Assembly (NCBI GenBank): GCA_048594885.1 | Contig: JBMDXB010000082.1 | Span: 27,064-91,063, forward strand | Direction: 5' to 3' | DNA: 64,000 nucleotides | Source: JBMDXB01 sp048594885 | GTDB taxonomy: Bacteria > Acidobacteriota > Vicinamibacteria > Vicinamibacterales > 2-12-FULL-66-21 | Shown here: positions 7,874-15,186 of the stretch, piece after piece | Layout of the letters: every line of letters begins with the position of its first letter | Numbering within the stretch: position 1 is the first letter of the stretch | Notes under the pieces: generated by a model | Databases searched by the model: none | The model's input: only the letters and a program-made list of their open reading frames with translations | What the model was told of the DNA's origin: nothing | Position numbers and translations under genes: made by a program

Positions 7874-9455
7874 GCCTCACTACGACGTCATCGTCATCGG
7901 CGGTGGCCACAACGGCCTGACGGCGGCCGCGTATCTCGCGAAGGCCGGCCGCAAAGTGCTGGTGCTCGAGCGCCGCTACGTGCTGGGCGGCGCGGCGGTG
8001 ACGGAGGAGATCTTTCCCGGCTTCAAGTACTCGGTCGCGTCGTACGTAGTCTCGCTGCTGCGGCCGGAGATCATCCGCGAGCTCGATCTGCCGCGGCACG
8101 GCCTGGAGATCCTGCCGCTCGACGGCACGTTCACGCCCATGCCGGACGGCAACCACCTGTGGCGCGTCAACGATCACGCGAAGACACGGCGGGAGATCGC
8201 ACGCCACTCGAAGGTCGATGCGGAGGCGTACGACGAGTACGGCAAGGCGATGGTCGAGATGGGCCGCTTCGTGAAGCCGATCCTCGACATGACGCCGCCC
8301 GACCCCACGTCGCTCGATCCGCGCGGCCTCATGGATCTCTTGTTCCTGGGCCGCCGCTTCCAGGCGCTGTCCGACCGCGACAAGTACAACCAGGTCCAGC
8401 TCATGACGATGAGCGCGGTCGATTTCCTCGACCAGTGGTTCGAGACGGACGTCCTCAAGGCGACGATGTCCGCGTCCGGGATCATCGGCACGTTTCTCGG
8501 CGTGCGGTCTCCCGGCACGGCCTACGTGCTGCTGCACCACTACATGGGAGAGATCGACGGCGCGTTTCGATCCTGGGGGCTGTCGCGCGGCGGAACCGGC
8601 GCCATCTCGAACGCCATCGCCGACGCTGCGCGTGAGGCGGGCGCCGAGATCCGTACGGAGGCTCCCGTCTCGAAGATCATCGTCAAGGACGCAGCGGCCG
8701 GGGGCGTCATCCTCGCGAACGGCGACTACGTCACCGCGAACGCGATCGCGTCGAGCGTCGATCCCAGCCTCACCTTCCTGAAGATGGTGGGCGAGGAGCA
8801 TCTCCCCGGCGAGTTCGTCGAGGACATCCGCCGCTACAAGTTCCGCGGCTCGTCAGGGAAAGTGAACCTGGCGCTCGACACGCTGCCGGACTTCACGTCG
8901 ATGCCGGGCCCCGGCGCTCACCTGCGCGGGGCGATCTCGATTTCACCGGCCGTCGACTACATGGAACGCGCATACGACGATGCGAAGTACGGGCGGTACT
9001 CGCGACGTCCATATATCGACATCGTCATTCCGAGCCTGACGGACCCGTCCGTGGCGCCGCCCGGCAAACACGTGATGTCGTGCTTCGTGCAGTACGCGCC
9101 GTATCACCTGAAGGACGGCACGTGGGACGAGCACAGCGAGGCGTTCGGCGACACCGTGATCGACACGATTGCGGAGTACGCGCCGAACATCCGCGACATC
9201 ATCCTGCACCGCCAGGTCGTGACGCCGCTCGACCTCGAGCGCGAGTGGGGACTCACCGAAGGCAACATCTTCCAGGGTGAGCTCACGCTGGAGCAGCTCT
9301 TCTTCCTCCGCCCCGCGCCCGGTTGGGCTCAGTACCGGACGCCAATTCGCAACCTCTATATGTGCGGATCCGCGACCCATCCCGGCGGCGGAATCATGGG
9401 CGCGCCGGGGAGGAACGCGGCGCGGATGATGCGGCGCGAAGGAGTTAGGAGTTAG
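7872..9455 (+). CDS. FAD-dependent oxidoreductase, phytoene-desaturase/PYROXD2-like (paralogue 1)
   Basis: A protein of about 527 aa. The N-terminal dinucleotide-binding motif VIVIGGGHNGLTAAAYL is followed by an acidic-ended strand (VLVLERR) and GGAA, and the C-terminal FAD motif is SATHPGGGIMGAPGRNAARMM. This matches the carotenoid-desaturase-like oxidoreductases grouped with human PYROXD2. The substrate is unknown and no carotenoid genes are nearby. The frame runs to TTG 7851; TTG 7872 gives an N-terminus PHYDVIVIGGG typical of the family. Both lie inside heptamer repeats and neither has a Shine-Dalgarno sequence. The last codons and TAG stop are supplied by the GGAGTTA repeat array. A paralogue follows beyond the four-helix-bundle gene. 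Confidence 0.85.
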   Translation: MPHYDVIVIGGGHNGLTAAAYLAKAGRKVLVLERRYVLGGAAVTEEIFPGFKYSVASYVVSLLRPEIIRELDLPRHGLEILPLDGTFTPMPDGNHLWRVNDHAKTRREIARHSKVDAEAYDEYGKAMVEMGRFVKPILDMTPPDPTSLDPRGLMDLLFLGRRFQALSDRDKYNQVQLMTMSAVDFLDQWFETDVLKATMSASGIIGTFLGVRSPGTAYVLLHHYMGEIDGAFRSWGLSRGGTGAISNAIADAAREAGAEIRTEAPVSKIIVKDAAAGGVILANGDYVTANAIASSVDPSLTFLKMVGEEHLPGEFVEDIRRYKFRGSSGKVNLALDTLPDFTSMPGPGAHLRGAISISPAVDYMERAYDDAKYGRYSRRPYIDIVIPSLTDPSVAPPGKHVMSCFVQYAPYHLKDGTWDEHSEAFGDTVIDTIAEYAPNIRDIILHRQVVTPLDLEREWGLTEGNIFQGELTLEQLFFLRPAPGWAQYRTPIRNLYMCGSATHPGGGIMGAPGRNAARMMRREGVRS

Positions 9456-9480
9456 GAGTTAGGAGCTAGGAGCTAGGAGG
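9441..9480 (+). repeat. GGAGTTA/GGAGCTA heptamer array (left flank of four-helix-bundle gene)
   Basis: Three GGAGTTA units (9441-9461) and two GGAGCTA units (9462-9475), then GGAGG. The array encodes the last residues and TAG stop of the upstream oxidoreductase and supplies the GGAGG ribosome-binding site for the next gene. Its reverse complement recurs as the AGCTCCT array on the right side of that gene. Confidence 0.92.
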
Positions 9481-9484
9481 AGAG

Positions 9485-9859
9485 ATGGACCGCGAACCGG
9501 CGCGAAGATTCGAAGATCTCGTCGTATGGCAGAAGGGACACGCGCTCGTTCTGCGCGTGTACAAGCTGACCAAGGAGTTTCCTCGCGAAGAGTTGTTCGG
9601 TCTCGTCGACCAGATGCGCCGCGCAGCAGTCTCGGTGCCAGCAAACGTCGCGGAAGGCTTCTCAAAGAGAGGACGGACGGACAAGGCACGGCTGATGAAC
9701 GTTGCCCAGGGGTCGCTCGAGGAACTCAGGTACTACTTCATTCTCGCGCGCGACCTGGCATACCTCCCGGCCGAGACGAAGTGGCCGGACCTCGATGAGG
9801 TTGGCAGGTTGCTCGGAGCGTACGTCCGCGCGTTGCGAGCAGCAGCTCCTAGCTCCTAG
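9485..9859 (+). CDS. Four-helix-bundle protein, 23S rRNA intervening-sequence (IVP/S23) family
   Basis: A 124-aa protein with the family hallmarks: FEDLVVWQKGHALV near the start, then QMRRAAVSVPANVAEGFSKR at about residues 46-65 and GSLEELRYYFILARDL at about residues 80-95. Members form small helical bundles, first described from intervening sequences of 23S rRNA genes and related to the accessory protein of diversity-generating retroelements; their biochemical role is not settled. The ATG at 9485 has a strong GGAGG upstream, contributed by the left heptamer array. The last codons and stop are contributed by the right array. The gene sits exactly between two paralogous oxidoreductases, flanked by inverted heptamer arrays, which suggests it arrived as an insertion. 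Confidence 0.92.
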   Translation: MDREPARRFEDLVVWQKGHALVLRVYKLTKEFPREELFGLVDQMRRAAVSVPANVAEGFSKRGRTDKARLMNVAQGSLEELRYYFILARDLAYLPAETKWPDLDEVGRLLGAYVRALRAAAPSS

Positions 9860-9899
9860 CTCCTAGCTCCTAGCTCCTAGCTCCTAGCTCCTAGCTCCT
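9844..9899 (-). repeat. (AGCTCCT)8 heptamer array (right flank of four-helix-bundle gene)
   Basis: Eight perfect tandem copies, reverse complement of the GGAGCTA/AGGAGCT units on the left. The first two units encode the end of the four-helix-bundle protein including its TAG stop (9857-9859). The array ends 3 nt before the ATG of the next oxidoreductase at 9903. Confidence 0.95.
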
Positions 9900-9902
9900 G
9901 AC

Positions 9903-11420
9903 ATGGACCCAGCGATCATCATCGGCGGCGGCCCCAACGGTTTGACGGCGGCGTTCTACCTCGCAAGCACCGGCCTGAAGACGCTCGTGCTCGAAGCGCG
10001 CGAGACGCTCGGTGGCGCGGCGACGCTCGCGCATGCGATTGGACCGATACGCCCCGCGATCGTGCGGGAGATGCGGCTCGAGCAGCACGGCGTCGAGTTC
10101 GTGCAGCCGGAGCCGCGGCTCACGGCGCTCACCGCCGACGGCCGCGCGCTCGTGTTCAGCAGCGACGTGGCGCGAACCGCAGACGCAATCCGCGCCTTCT
10201 CGGCGAAGGACGCCGATCGCTATCCGGAGTTCTGCGACACGCTGGCGCGGCTCGGCGCGTTCTTCGCCGGCATCCTCGATCGTACGCCTCCATCGCTGAA
10301 TCCTTCGTCGCCCGGCGAGGCCTGGGACCTGCTCCGCACCGGACGCCGATTCCGATCGCTCGGCCGCAAGAACGGCTTCCGGCTGCTGCGATGGGCGCCG
10401 ATGGCTGCCGCGGATCTCGTCGGCGAGTGGTTCGAGACCGACGTCCTGCAGGCGGCGATCGCGGCTCGCGGCGTCTACGGCACCGCGCAGGGTCCGTGGT
10501 CGGCAGGGACGGGCGCGGTGATGCTCCTTCAGGCCGCGGCGGATCCGTTGCCTGGCGGCAGCAGCCTGACGGTGAACGGAGGGGCCGGCGCGCTGATGAA
10601 GGGCATGGCCGCGGCCGCGCAATCGGTGGGCGCCGAGATTCGGACCGGCGCGACGGTATCGCGGATCCTCTGCAAGGATGGACGCGCGTCCGGCGTGGTG
10701 CTCAACGATGGCACCGAGATCGCCGCACGCGCCGTTGCGTCGAGCGCGGATCCGAAGCGCACGCTGCTCGATCTGCTGGATCCGTTCGAGCTCGATCCCG
10801 ACTTCACGACGAAGGTCCGCAACTATCGCTGTCCGGGCAGGGCGGCGCACGTCCTTCTGCGGCTCGCCGCCGCGCCGGCATTTCCCGGTATCGAGGGGGC
10901 CGCCGCGCCGTTCAGCGGGCGGCTCCACATCGGGCCGTCGATCGACTACCTCGAGCGCGCGTTCGACGCATCCAAATACGGCGAGCTTCCGCAGGAGCCA
11001 TATCTCGACGCCGCAATGGTTGAACCCGATTTGCTGTCGGTCGCCGCGCACTTCGTGCCCTATCGGCTCGCGCGCGACCTGGACTGGAGCACCAAGCGCG
11101 ACGAGCTCATCACTATCGTCCTGCGCACCCTCGAGGCGCACTCCCCCGGCATCAGCCGGCTCATCCAGGATTCGCTGGTGAGGACGCCTGTGGATCTCGA
11201 ACGCGAATTCGGGCTGACGGGTGGCCACATTTTTCACGGCGAGCCGTCGCTGGACCAGTTGCTGACGATGCGACCGATTCTCGGATGGGCGCAGTACGCG
11301 ACGCCGATACGGAATCTCTATTTGTGCGGCGCCGGGACGCACGGCGCGCTCGGCATCACGGGCGGTCCTGGCCGTAACGCGGCGCGCGAAATCGTCCGGC
11401 ACCTCCGGTCCTTACGATAA
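9903..11420 (+). CDS. FAD-dependent oxidoreductase, phytoene-desaturase/PYROXD2-like (paralogue 2)
   Basis: A 505-aa paralogue of the protein encoded at 7872-9455, with the same N-terminal motif (IIIGGGPNGLTAAFYL) and C-terminal FAD motif (CGAGTHGALGITGGPGRNAAREI). The two share order and spacing of landmarks such as RTPVDLEREFGLTGGHIFHGE against VTPLDLEREWGLTEGNIFQGE, so they arose by tandem duplication. Without the intervening four-helix-bundle segment they would be directly adjacent and probably co-transcribed. ATG 9903 directly follows the heptamer array, so no ordinary ribosome-binding site is present. Substrate unknown. Confidence 0.86.
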   Translation: MDPAIIIGGGPNGLTAAFYLASTGLKTLVLEARETLGGAATLAHAIGPIRPAIVREMRLEQHGVEFVQPEPRLTALTADGRALVFSSDVARTADAIRAFSAKDADRYPEFCDTLARLGAFFAGILDRTPPSLNPSSPGEAWDLLRTGRRFRSLGRKNGFRLLRWAPMAAADLVGEWFETDVLQAAIAARGVYGTAQGPWSAGTGAVMLLQAAADPLPGGSSLTVNGGAGALMKGMAAAAQSVGAEIRTGATVSRILCKDGRASGVVLNDGTEIAARAVASSADPKRTLLDLLDPFELDPDFTTKVRNYRCPGRAAHVLLRLAAAPAFPGIEGAAAPFSGRLHIGPSIDYLERAFDASKYGELPQEPYLDAAMVEPDLLSVAAHFVPYRLARDLDWSTKRDELITIVLRTLEAHSPGISRLIQDSLVRTPVDLEREFGLTGGHIFHGEPSLDQLLTMRPILGWAQYATPIRNLYLCGAGTHGALGITGGPGRNAAREIVRHLRSLR

Positions 11421-11433
11421 GATCCGCTTGCCT

Positions 11434-14028
11434 ATGGCTCATCGCGGGGCGATTGTCGCGCTCGTCCTCGCGTCTGCCGCGGCCGCCCACGCCGCGACGC
11501 CATCGGCTCGCGGTGCCATCGCGCTGCCCGCGCCCGCCGCCACGATCGCCGAGACGCTCTCGATTCCAACCGTCGATCGCAGCCGCATCCTGCTCCATGC
11601 CATCCGTTCGATATTCGATCCCGCGGAAGCCTCCCCTGCGTCGGTGACCGAGCTCGTTGCGCTGCTGCGCAGGCCTGCCGCCGCGACGCACGAGACGGTT
11701 CCACTGCCGCTGACGCCGAAGATCTGGCGTGAGGCGATCTTCACCGTTCCGGTGGAAGAGAAAGACGTCCTCGCGGGCGTGTTCGAAAACCGATCCGCGG
11801 CGCTGATGTACTACGGCTTGTCGGCCATGGACGACGAGACGCTGCAGTGGCTGGCGGAGCGCCGCGATGTACTCGGGCATCTCACGAAGCACGCTGGTGC
11901 GTTCGCGGCATTCGGGCGCAGCGTGCGCATCGCCGCCGGCCGCGTCGCCGTTCCCGGCGGTGCTGCTGCGGAGGCGATCTGGCGCGAAGTCGCCGGCGGC
12001 AATCCGGCGGAGCCGGGTGCGTTCATCAAGGGACTCTTTCGAAACGACCGGGGAAGGCTCGCGTTCTTCTACGACACCGTCGCGCACGTCGACATTCCCC
12101 GGCAACGCTTCGCGCTGCAGAATCTCGACCGCGTGCGTGCGCTGGCCGGCGTGTTTCAGAGCTTCGCGAGCGACTGGGACGTCGAGGCCCGCCCGTTCTC
12201 GCGCCCGCAGCTCGATCCGATGCTGCTGCTCGACACGGTGCGGCTGTCGCCTGACGGCGCGCTCGCGGAACCCGCGGACGAAGCGCTGTGGAGCCGCGTG
12301 TTTCGCGACGACATGGCGAACGACGTCGAATTCCGGGAGATCGAGGCGTGGAGGGCAGGCGACCCGCAGCGGATCGACGCGGCGTGGCTCGCGTCGAGAG
12401 TTCATGCCGTCCCGTACCACGTCGGCCGGCGCCGGCTCGACACCTTCCTCTTCACGCAGCGCGCGTTCGCGAAGAGCCGCGCCACGCCGCACGTCATGGC
12501 CACCGTCGCGCGCGCGTTCCTCGCAATGCCGTCGCTGATGCTGACGCTGGAGCGCATGCAGATGGATGCGGCAGCCGTAATGCTGCCCGCGGTGCGCCAC
12601 GCACACGCGCTGAACGCCATCGGCGGCACCGACACGCGCGATATGGCGGTGTCACTGTTTCAGTCGGCGCTCGGCCTCCTCGAGCGCGGCCGCAGATCGC
12701 GCGCGCTTTCGCACGAGCAGACGCAGGATCTGATGCTCTCGCTGACGGCGCTTCGGGTGGACGGCGGGCATGGGTACGACCGGCGGGTCGCCGAGTGGCT
12801 GCGCACTGCGCTCTTCCGCGGCTCGCCGCAGCCGCCGCTCGAGGCCTCTGATCCCGTCGAGATGGCGGTGCTGGCGCTGAGGGCGGGCGCGCGCGACGAC
12901 CGGGCGATGCCAATCGTGGAGTGGGAGGGACACCGCTATCGCCTGGATCATGCCGGTGCCGAGCTCGCGCGTCTGCGGCGCGTGCGCGAGCTGCAGGACA
13001 GCGAGACGCTCGATGCGGTCATCACGCGGCTCCAGGCGGCCAAGCCCGGGTCCGGCGACTACCAGCGTGCGCAGCGCGCGTTCGTCGACGTCGTCGTGTC
13101 GGTTCTCTACGCGGCCCACATCGGCGCTCCCGACACTCCGGCGCTTGCCGCCGGCAACGTCGCGCTGAAGCATGACCTCGGCGGACGGGAGCGTCCCGGT
13201 CAGCCGGTCTCGTCGGCCTGGAAGCTTCCCGGGGAACTACTGGGCCGCGCCGGCGGAAGAGGCTGGCACGTGCAGGGGTCGCTGCTGGGCCTGGACGTCG
13301 CGCTGCGCCGGCTCGCCCTGCGGCGTCTCGACTCGGCGCGCTTGCCGGCCGGTCCCAAGGTCGCACTCCTCGAGCGGCAGATCGCGACGATGACGATCGG
13401 TCTGATGAACCCCTACGCGATCACTGACGAGGACGGCCAACGCATCGCCGGTGCGCTCGCGCGCGGCCAGGATCGCGTCGAGGCGCTGCTGCGGGACCCC
13501 TCGACGATCGACGCCGTGGCCGCGGACGCCGGCCTCGGTGAGTGGCGGCGCGAGTCGCTGCGATGGGCGCTCGTGCACGCGCCGTCGGAAGCGGCGACGT
13601 ACTTCAACCCGCTCGAACTGTTCTGGCTCGGCGCAGGCGCGGCCGCCGGAGAATTCCACGAGTGGGGCGGACCGGCGCTGCCGTCGATGGGCTGCCTGTG
13701 CCTGCAGATGCCGCGACCGTCGCCGTCGGAGAACATCGCCGGGCGGCCGACATCCGGGCTGCTGGCAACGCGCGCGGTGGACGCCCACTTGAGAATCGTC
13801 TCCGTACTGGCGACGCTGAAGCTGTCCGCCACGCTCACGCCGGCCGTACTGGCCTTTGCACTGCAGGACGTGCTGGACGAGTCGCAGCCCGCCTACCTCG
13901 ACGACTGGCAGGCCTTCGGCGCAGCGGCGAAGGCGCTGTCCACGGAGCGGATTGTGGATTACATTGCTGCCTTGACCGCCGACGGTCCGCTCGTTCCGGT
14001 CTCCGCGAGCGCTCCCGAGCGGCATTGA
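11434..14028 (+). CDS. Exported protein of unknown function, 864 aa
   Basis: I do not recognise this protein. It starts with a clear signal peptide (MAHRGAIVALVLASAAAAHAA, cleavage expected after AHA). A long, mostly alpha-helical mature part follows, without membrane spans, cysteine clusters or an obvious catalytic motif. ATG 11434 is preferred over the in-frame TTG at 11428. It is followed after 9 bp by the first of two VWFA-related genes on the same strand, so the three probably form an operon of periplasmic or surface proteins. Confidence 0.75.
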   Translation: MAHRGAIVALVLASAAAAHAATPSARGAIALPAPAATIAETLSIPTVDRSRILLHAIRSIFDPAEASPASVTELVALLRRPAAATHETVPLPLTPKIWREAIFTVPVEEKDVLAGVFENRSAALMYYGLSAMDDETLQWLAERRDVLGHLTKHAGAFAAFGRSVRIAAGRVAVPGGAAAEAIWREVAGGNPAEPGAFIKGLFRNDRGRLAFFYDTVAHVDIPRQRFALQNLDRVRALAGVFQSFASDWDVEARPFSRPQLDPMLLLDTVRLSPDGALAEPADEALWSRVFRDDMANDVEFREIEAWRAGDPQRIDAAWLASRVHAVPYHVGRRRLDTFLFTQRAFAKSRATPHVMATVARAFLAMPSLMLTLERMQMDAAAVMLPAVRHAHALNAIGGTDTRDMAVSLFQSALGLLERGRRSRALSHEQTQDLMLSLTALRVDGGHGYDRRVAEWLRTALFRGSPQPPLEASDPVEMAVLALRAGARDDRAMPIVEWEGHRYRLDHAGAELARLRRVRELQDSETLDAVITRLQAAKPGSGDYQRAQRAFVDVVVSVLYAAHIGAPDTPALAAGNVALKHDLGGRERPGQPVSSAWKLPGELLGRAGGRGWHVQGSLLGLDVALRRLALRRLDSARLPAGPKVALLERQIATMTIGLMNPYAITDEDGQRIAGALARGQDRVEALLRDPSTIDAVAADAGLGEWRRESLRWALVHAPSEAATYFNPLELFWLGAGAAAGEFHEWGGPALPSMGCLCLQMPRPSPSENIAGRPTSGLLATRAVDAHLRIVSVLATLKLSATLTPAVLAFALQDVLDESQPAYLDDWQAFGAAAKALSTERIVDYIAALTADGPLVPVSASAPERH

Positions 14029-14037
14029 GCCACGTCC

Positions 14038-15186
14038 ATGTCCTTCCGGACCGCGCGCCTGTTCGCGATGGTGGCGATAGCGGCGGCGACCCTGGCCGCG
14101 CAGGAGCCGGCGCCGGTCGTGCGCATCGCCTCTCCGTCGGCTGACGCCTACCTCAGTGGTCCCGTGCGGCTGGTCGCGCATGTCGATCCCCCGGCGTCCG
14201 AGAGGCTCGTCTCGCAGATCACGTTCTTTGCCGGCGGCCACCAGGTCTGCACGATTGCCAGGCCGCCGTTCGAGTGCAACTGGGACGCCGGCGATCGCAT
14301 CGTCGAGCAGCAGATTCGCGCCGTCGCGCAGATGCGCGATGGCAGCCGTCTCGTCGGCAACGTGCGGACGCGCGGCCTGAAACACGCGGAGGTGACGCAC
14401 GTCGACGTGATTCAGGTGACGGCTGTGGTCACCGACAGCGGCGGACGGTTCGTCCGCGATCTGAAGGAAACGGACTTCCAGATCTACGAGGACGACAAGC
14501 CGCAGAAGACGACGCTCTTTGCGGCGGAGAACATCCCGCTGGAGCTGGTCGCCGCGATCGACATCAGCTCGAGCATGGGGGACGCACTGCCGTCGGTGAA
14601 GCAGGCGGCCAAGCAGTTTCTCGCCGGTCTGCAACCGGCCGACCAGGTGACGGTACTTGGATTCAACGAGAACCTCTTCACGCTGGCGCGCCGCTCGACG
14701 GATCAACCCGCGCGCGAACGCGCCGTCGATCTCATGGAGCCCTGGGGCGGAACCGCCTTGTACGACGTCATCCTGCGTTCGATCGCTCTGCTCGGACGGC
14801 AATCGGGACGACGCGCGATCGTGCTGTTCAGCGATGGCGACGACCAGTCGAGCCACGCAACGCTGCAGACGGCGATGACCAAGGCGGAAGGCAGCGACGC
14901 GACCATCTATTCGATCGGCCAGGGACGCGCGGTGCGCTCGCAGGAGCTGCAGCGCCTGCTGCGGCGGCTGGCGGACGTCAGCGGCGGCCGCGCGTTCTTC
15001 AGCGACGACCAGGTGTCGCTGCACGCGACGTTCAACGACATCCTCGAGGACCTTCGCAGCCAGTACCTGCTGGCCTACGCCTCGCCGCCGAACAGCCGCG
15101 ACGGCAACTGGCATCGGATCAAAGTCGTCACGAGCAAGGGCCACAAGGTGCGCGCGCGTCAGGGATACCGGCTTCCCAAGGCATGA
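14038..15186 (+). CDS. VWFA-related domain protein with intact MIDAS
   Basis: A 382-aa exported protein. After a signal peptide (LFAMVAIAAATLAAQ) comes an Ig-like beta segment (about residues 25-120). Then comes the VWFA-related domain typical of Acidobacteria: the strand VDVIQVTAVVTDSGGRFVRDLKETDF, a MIDAS motif DISSSM (DxSxS, about residue 180), and a later Asp in FSDGDD. The last part (SQYLLAYASPP, GYRLPKA) is the conserved end of the family. These domains bind a divalent cation and partner proteins outside the cytoplasm. The stop overlaps the next VWFA gene (ATGA), so the two are translationally coupled. Confidence 0.88.
   Translation: MSFRTARLFAMVAIAAATLAAQEPAPVVRIASPSADAYLSGPVRLVAHVDPPASERLVSQITFFAGGHQVCTIARPPFECNWDAGDRIVEQQIRAVAQMRDGSRLVGNVRTRGLKHAEVTHVDVIQVTAVVTDSGGRFVRDLKETDFQIYEDDKPQKTTLFAAENIPLELVAAIDISSSMGDALPSVKQAAKQFLAGLQPADQVTVLGFNENLFTLARRSTDQPARERAVDLMEPWGGTALYDVILRSIALLGRQSGRRAIVLFSDGDDQSSHATLQTAMTKAEGSDATIYSIGQGRAVRSQELQRLLRRLADVSGGRAFFSDDQVSLHATFNDILEDLRSQYLLAYASPPNSRDGNWHRIKVVTSKGHKVRARQGYRLPKA

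Noticed and set aside
9844..9899. Possible CRISPR array
   Set aside because: Pure 7-bp tandem units without spacers; likewise for the other heptamer arrays. No CRISPR array or cas gene is in the window.
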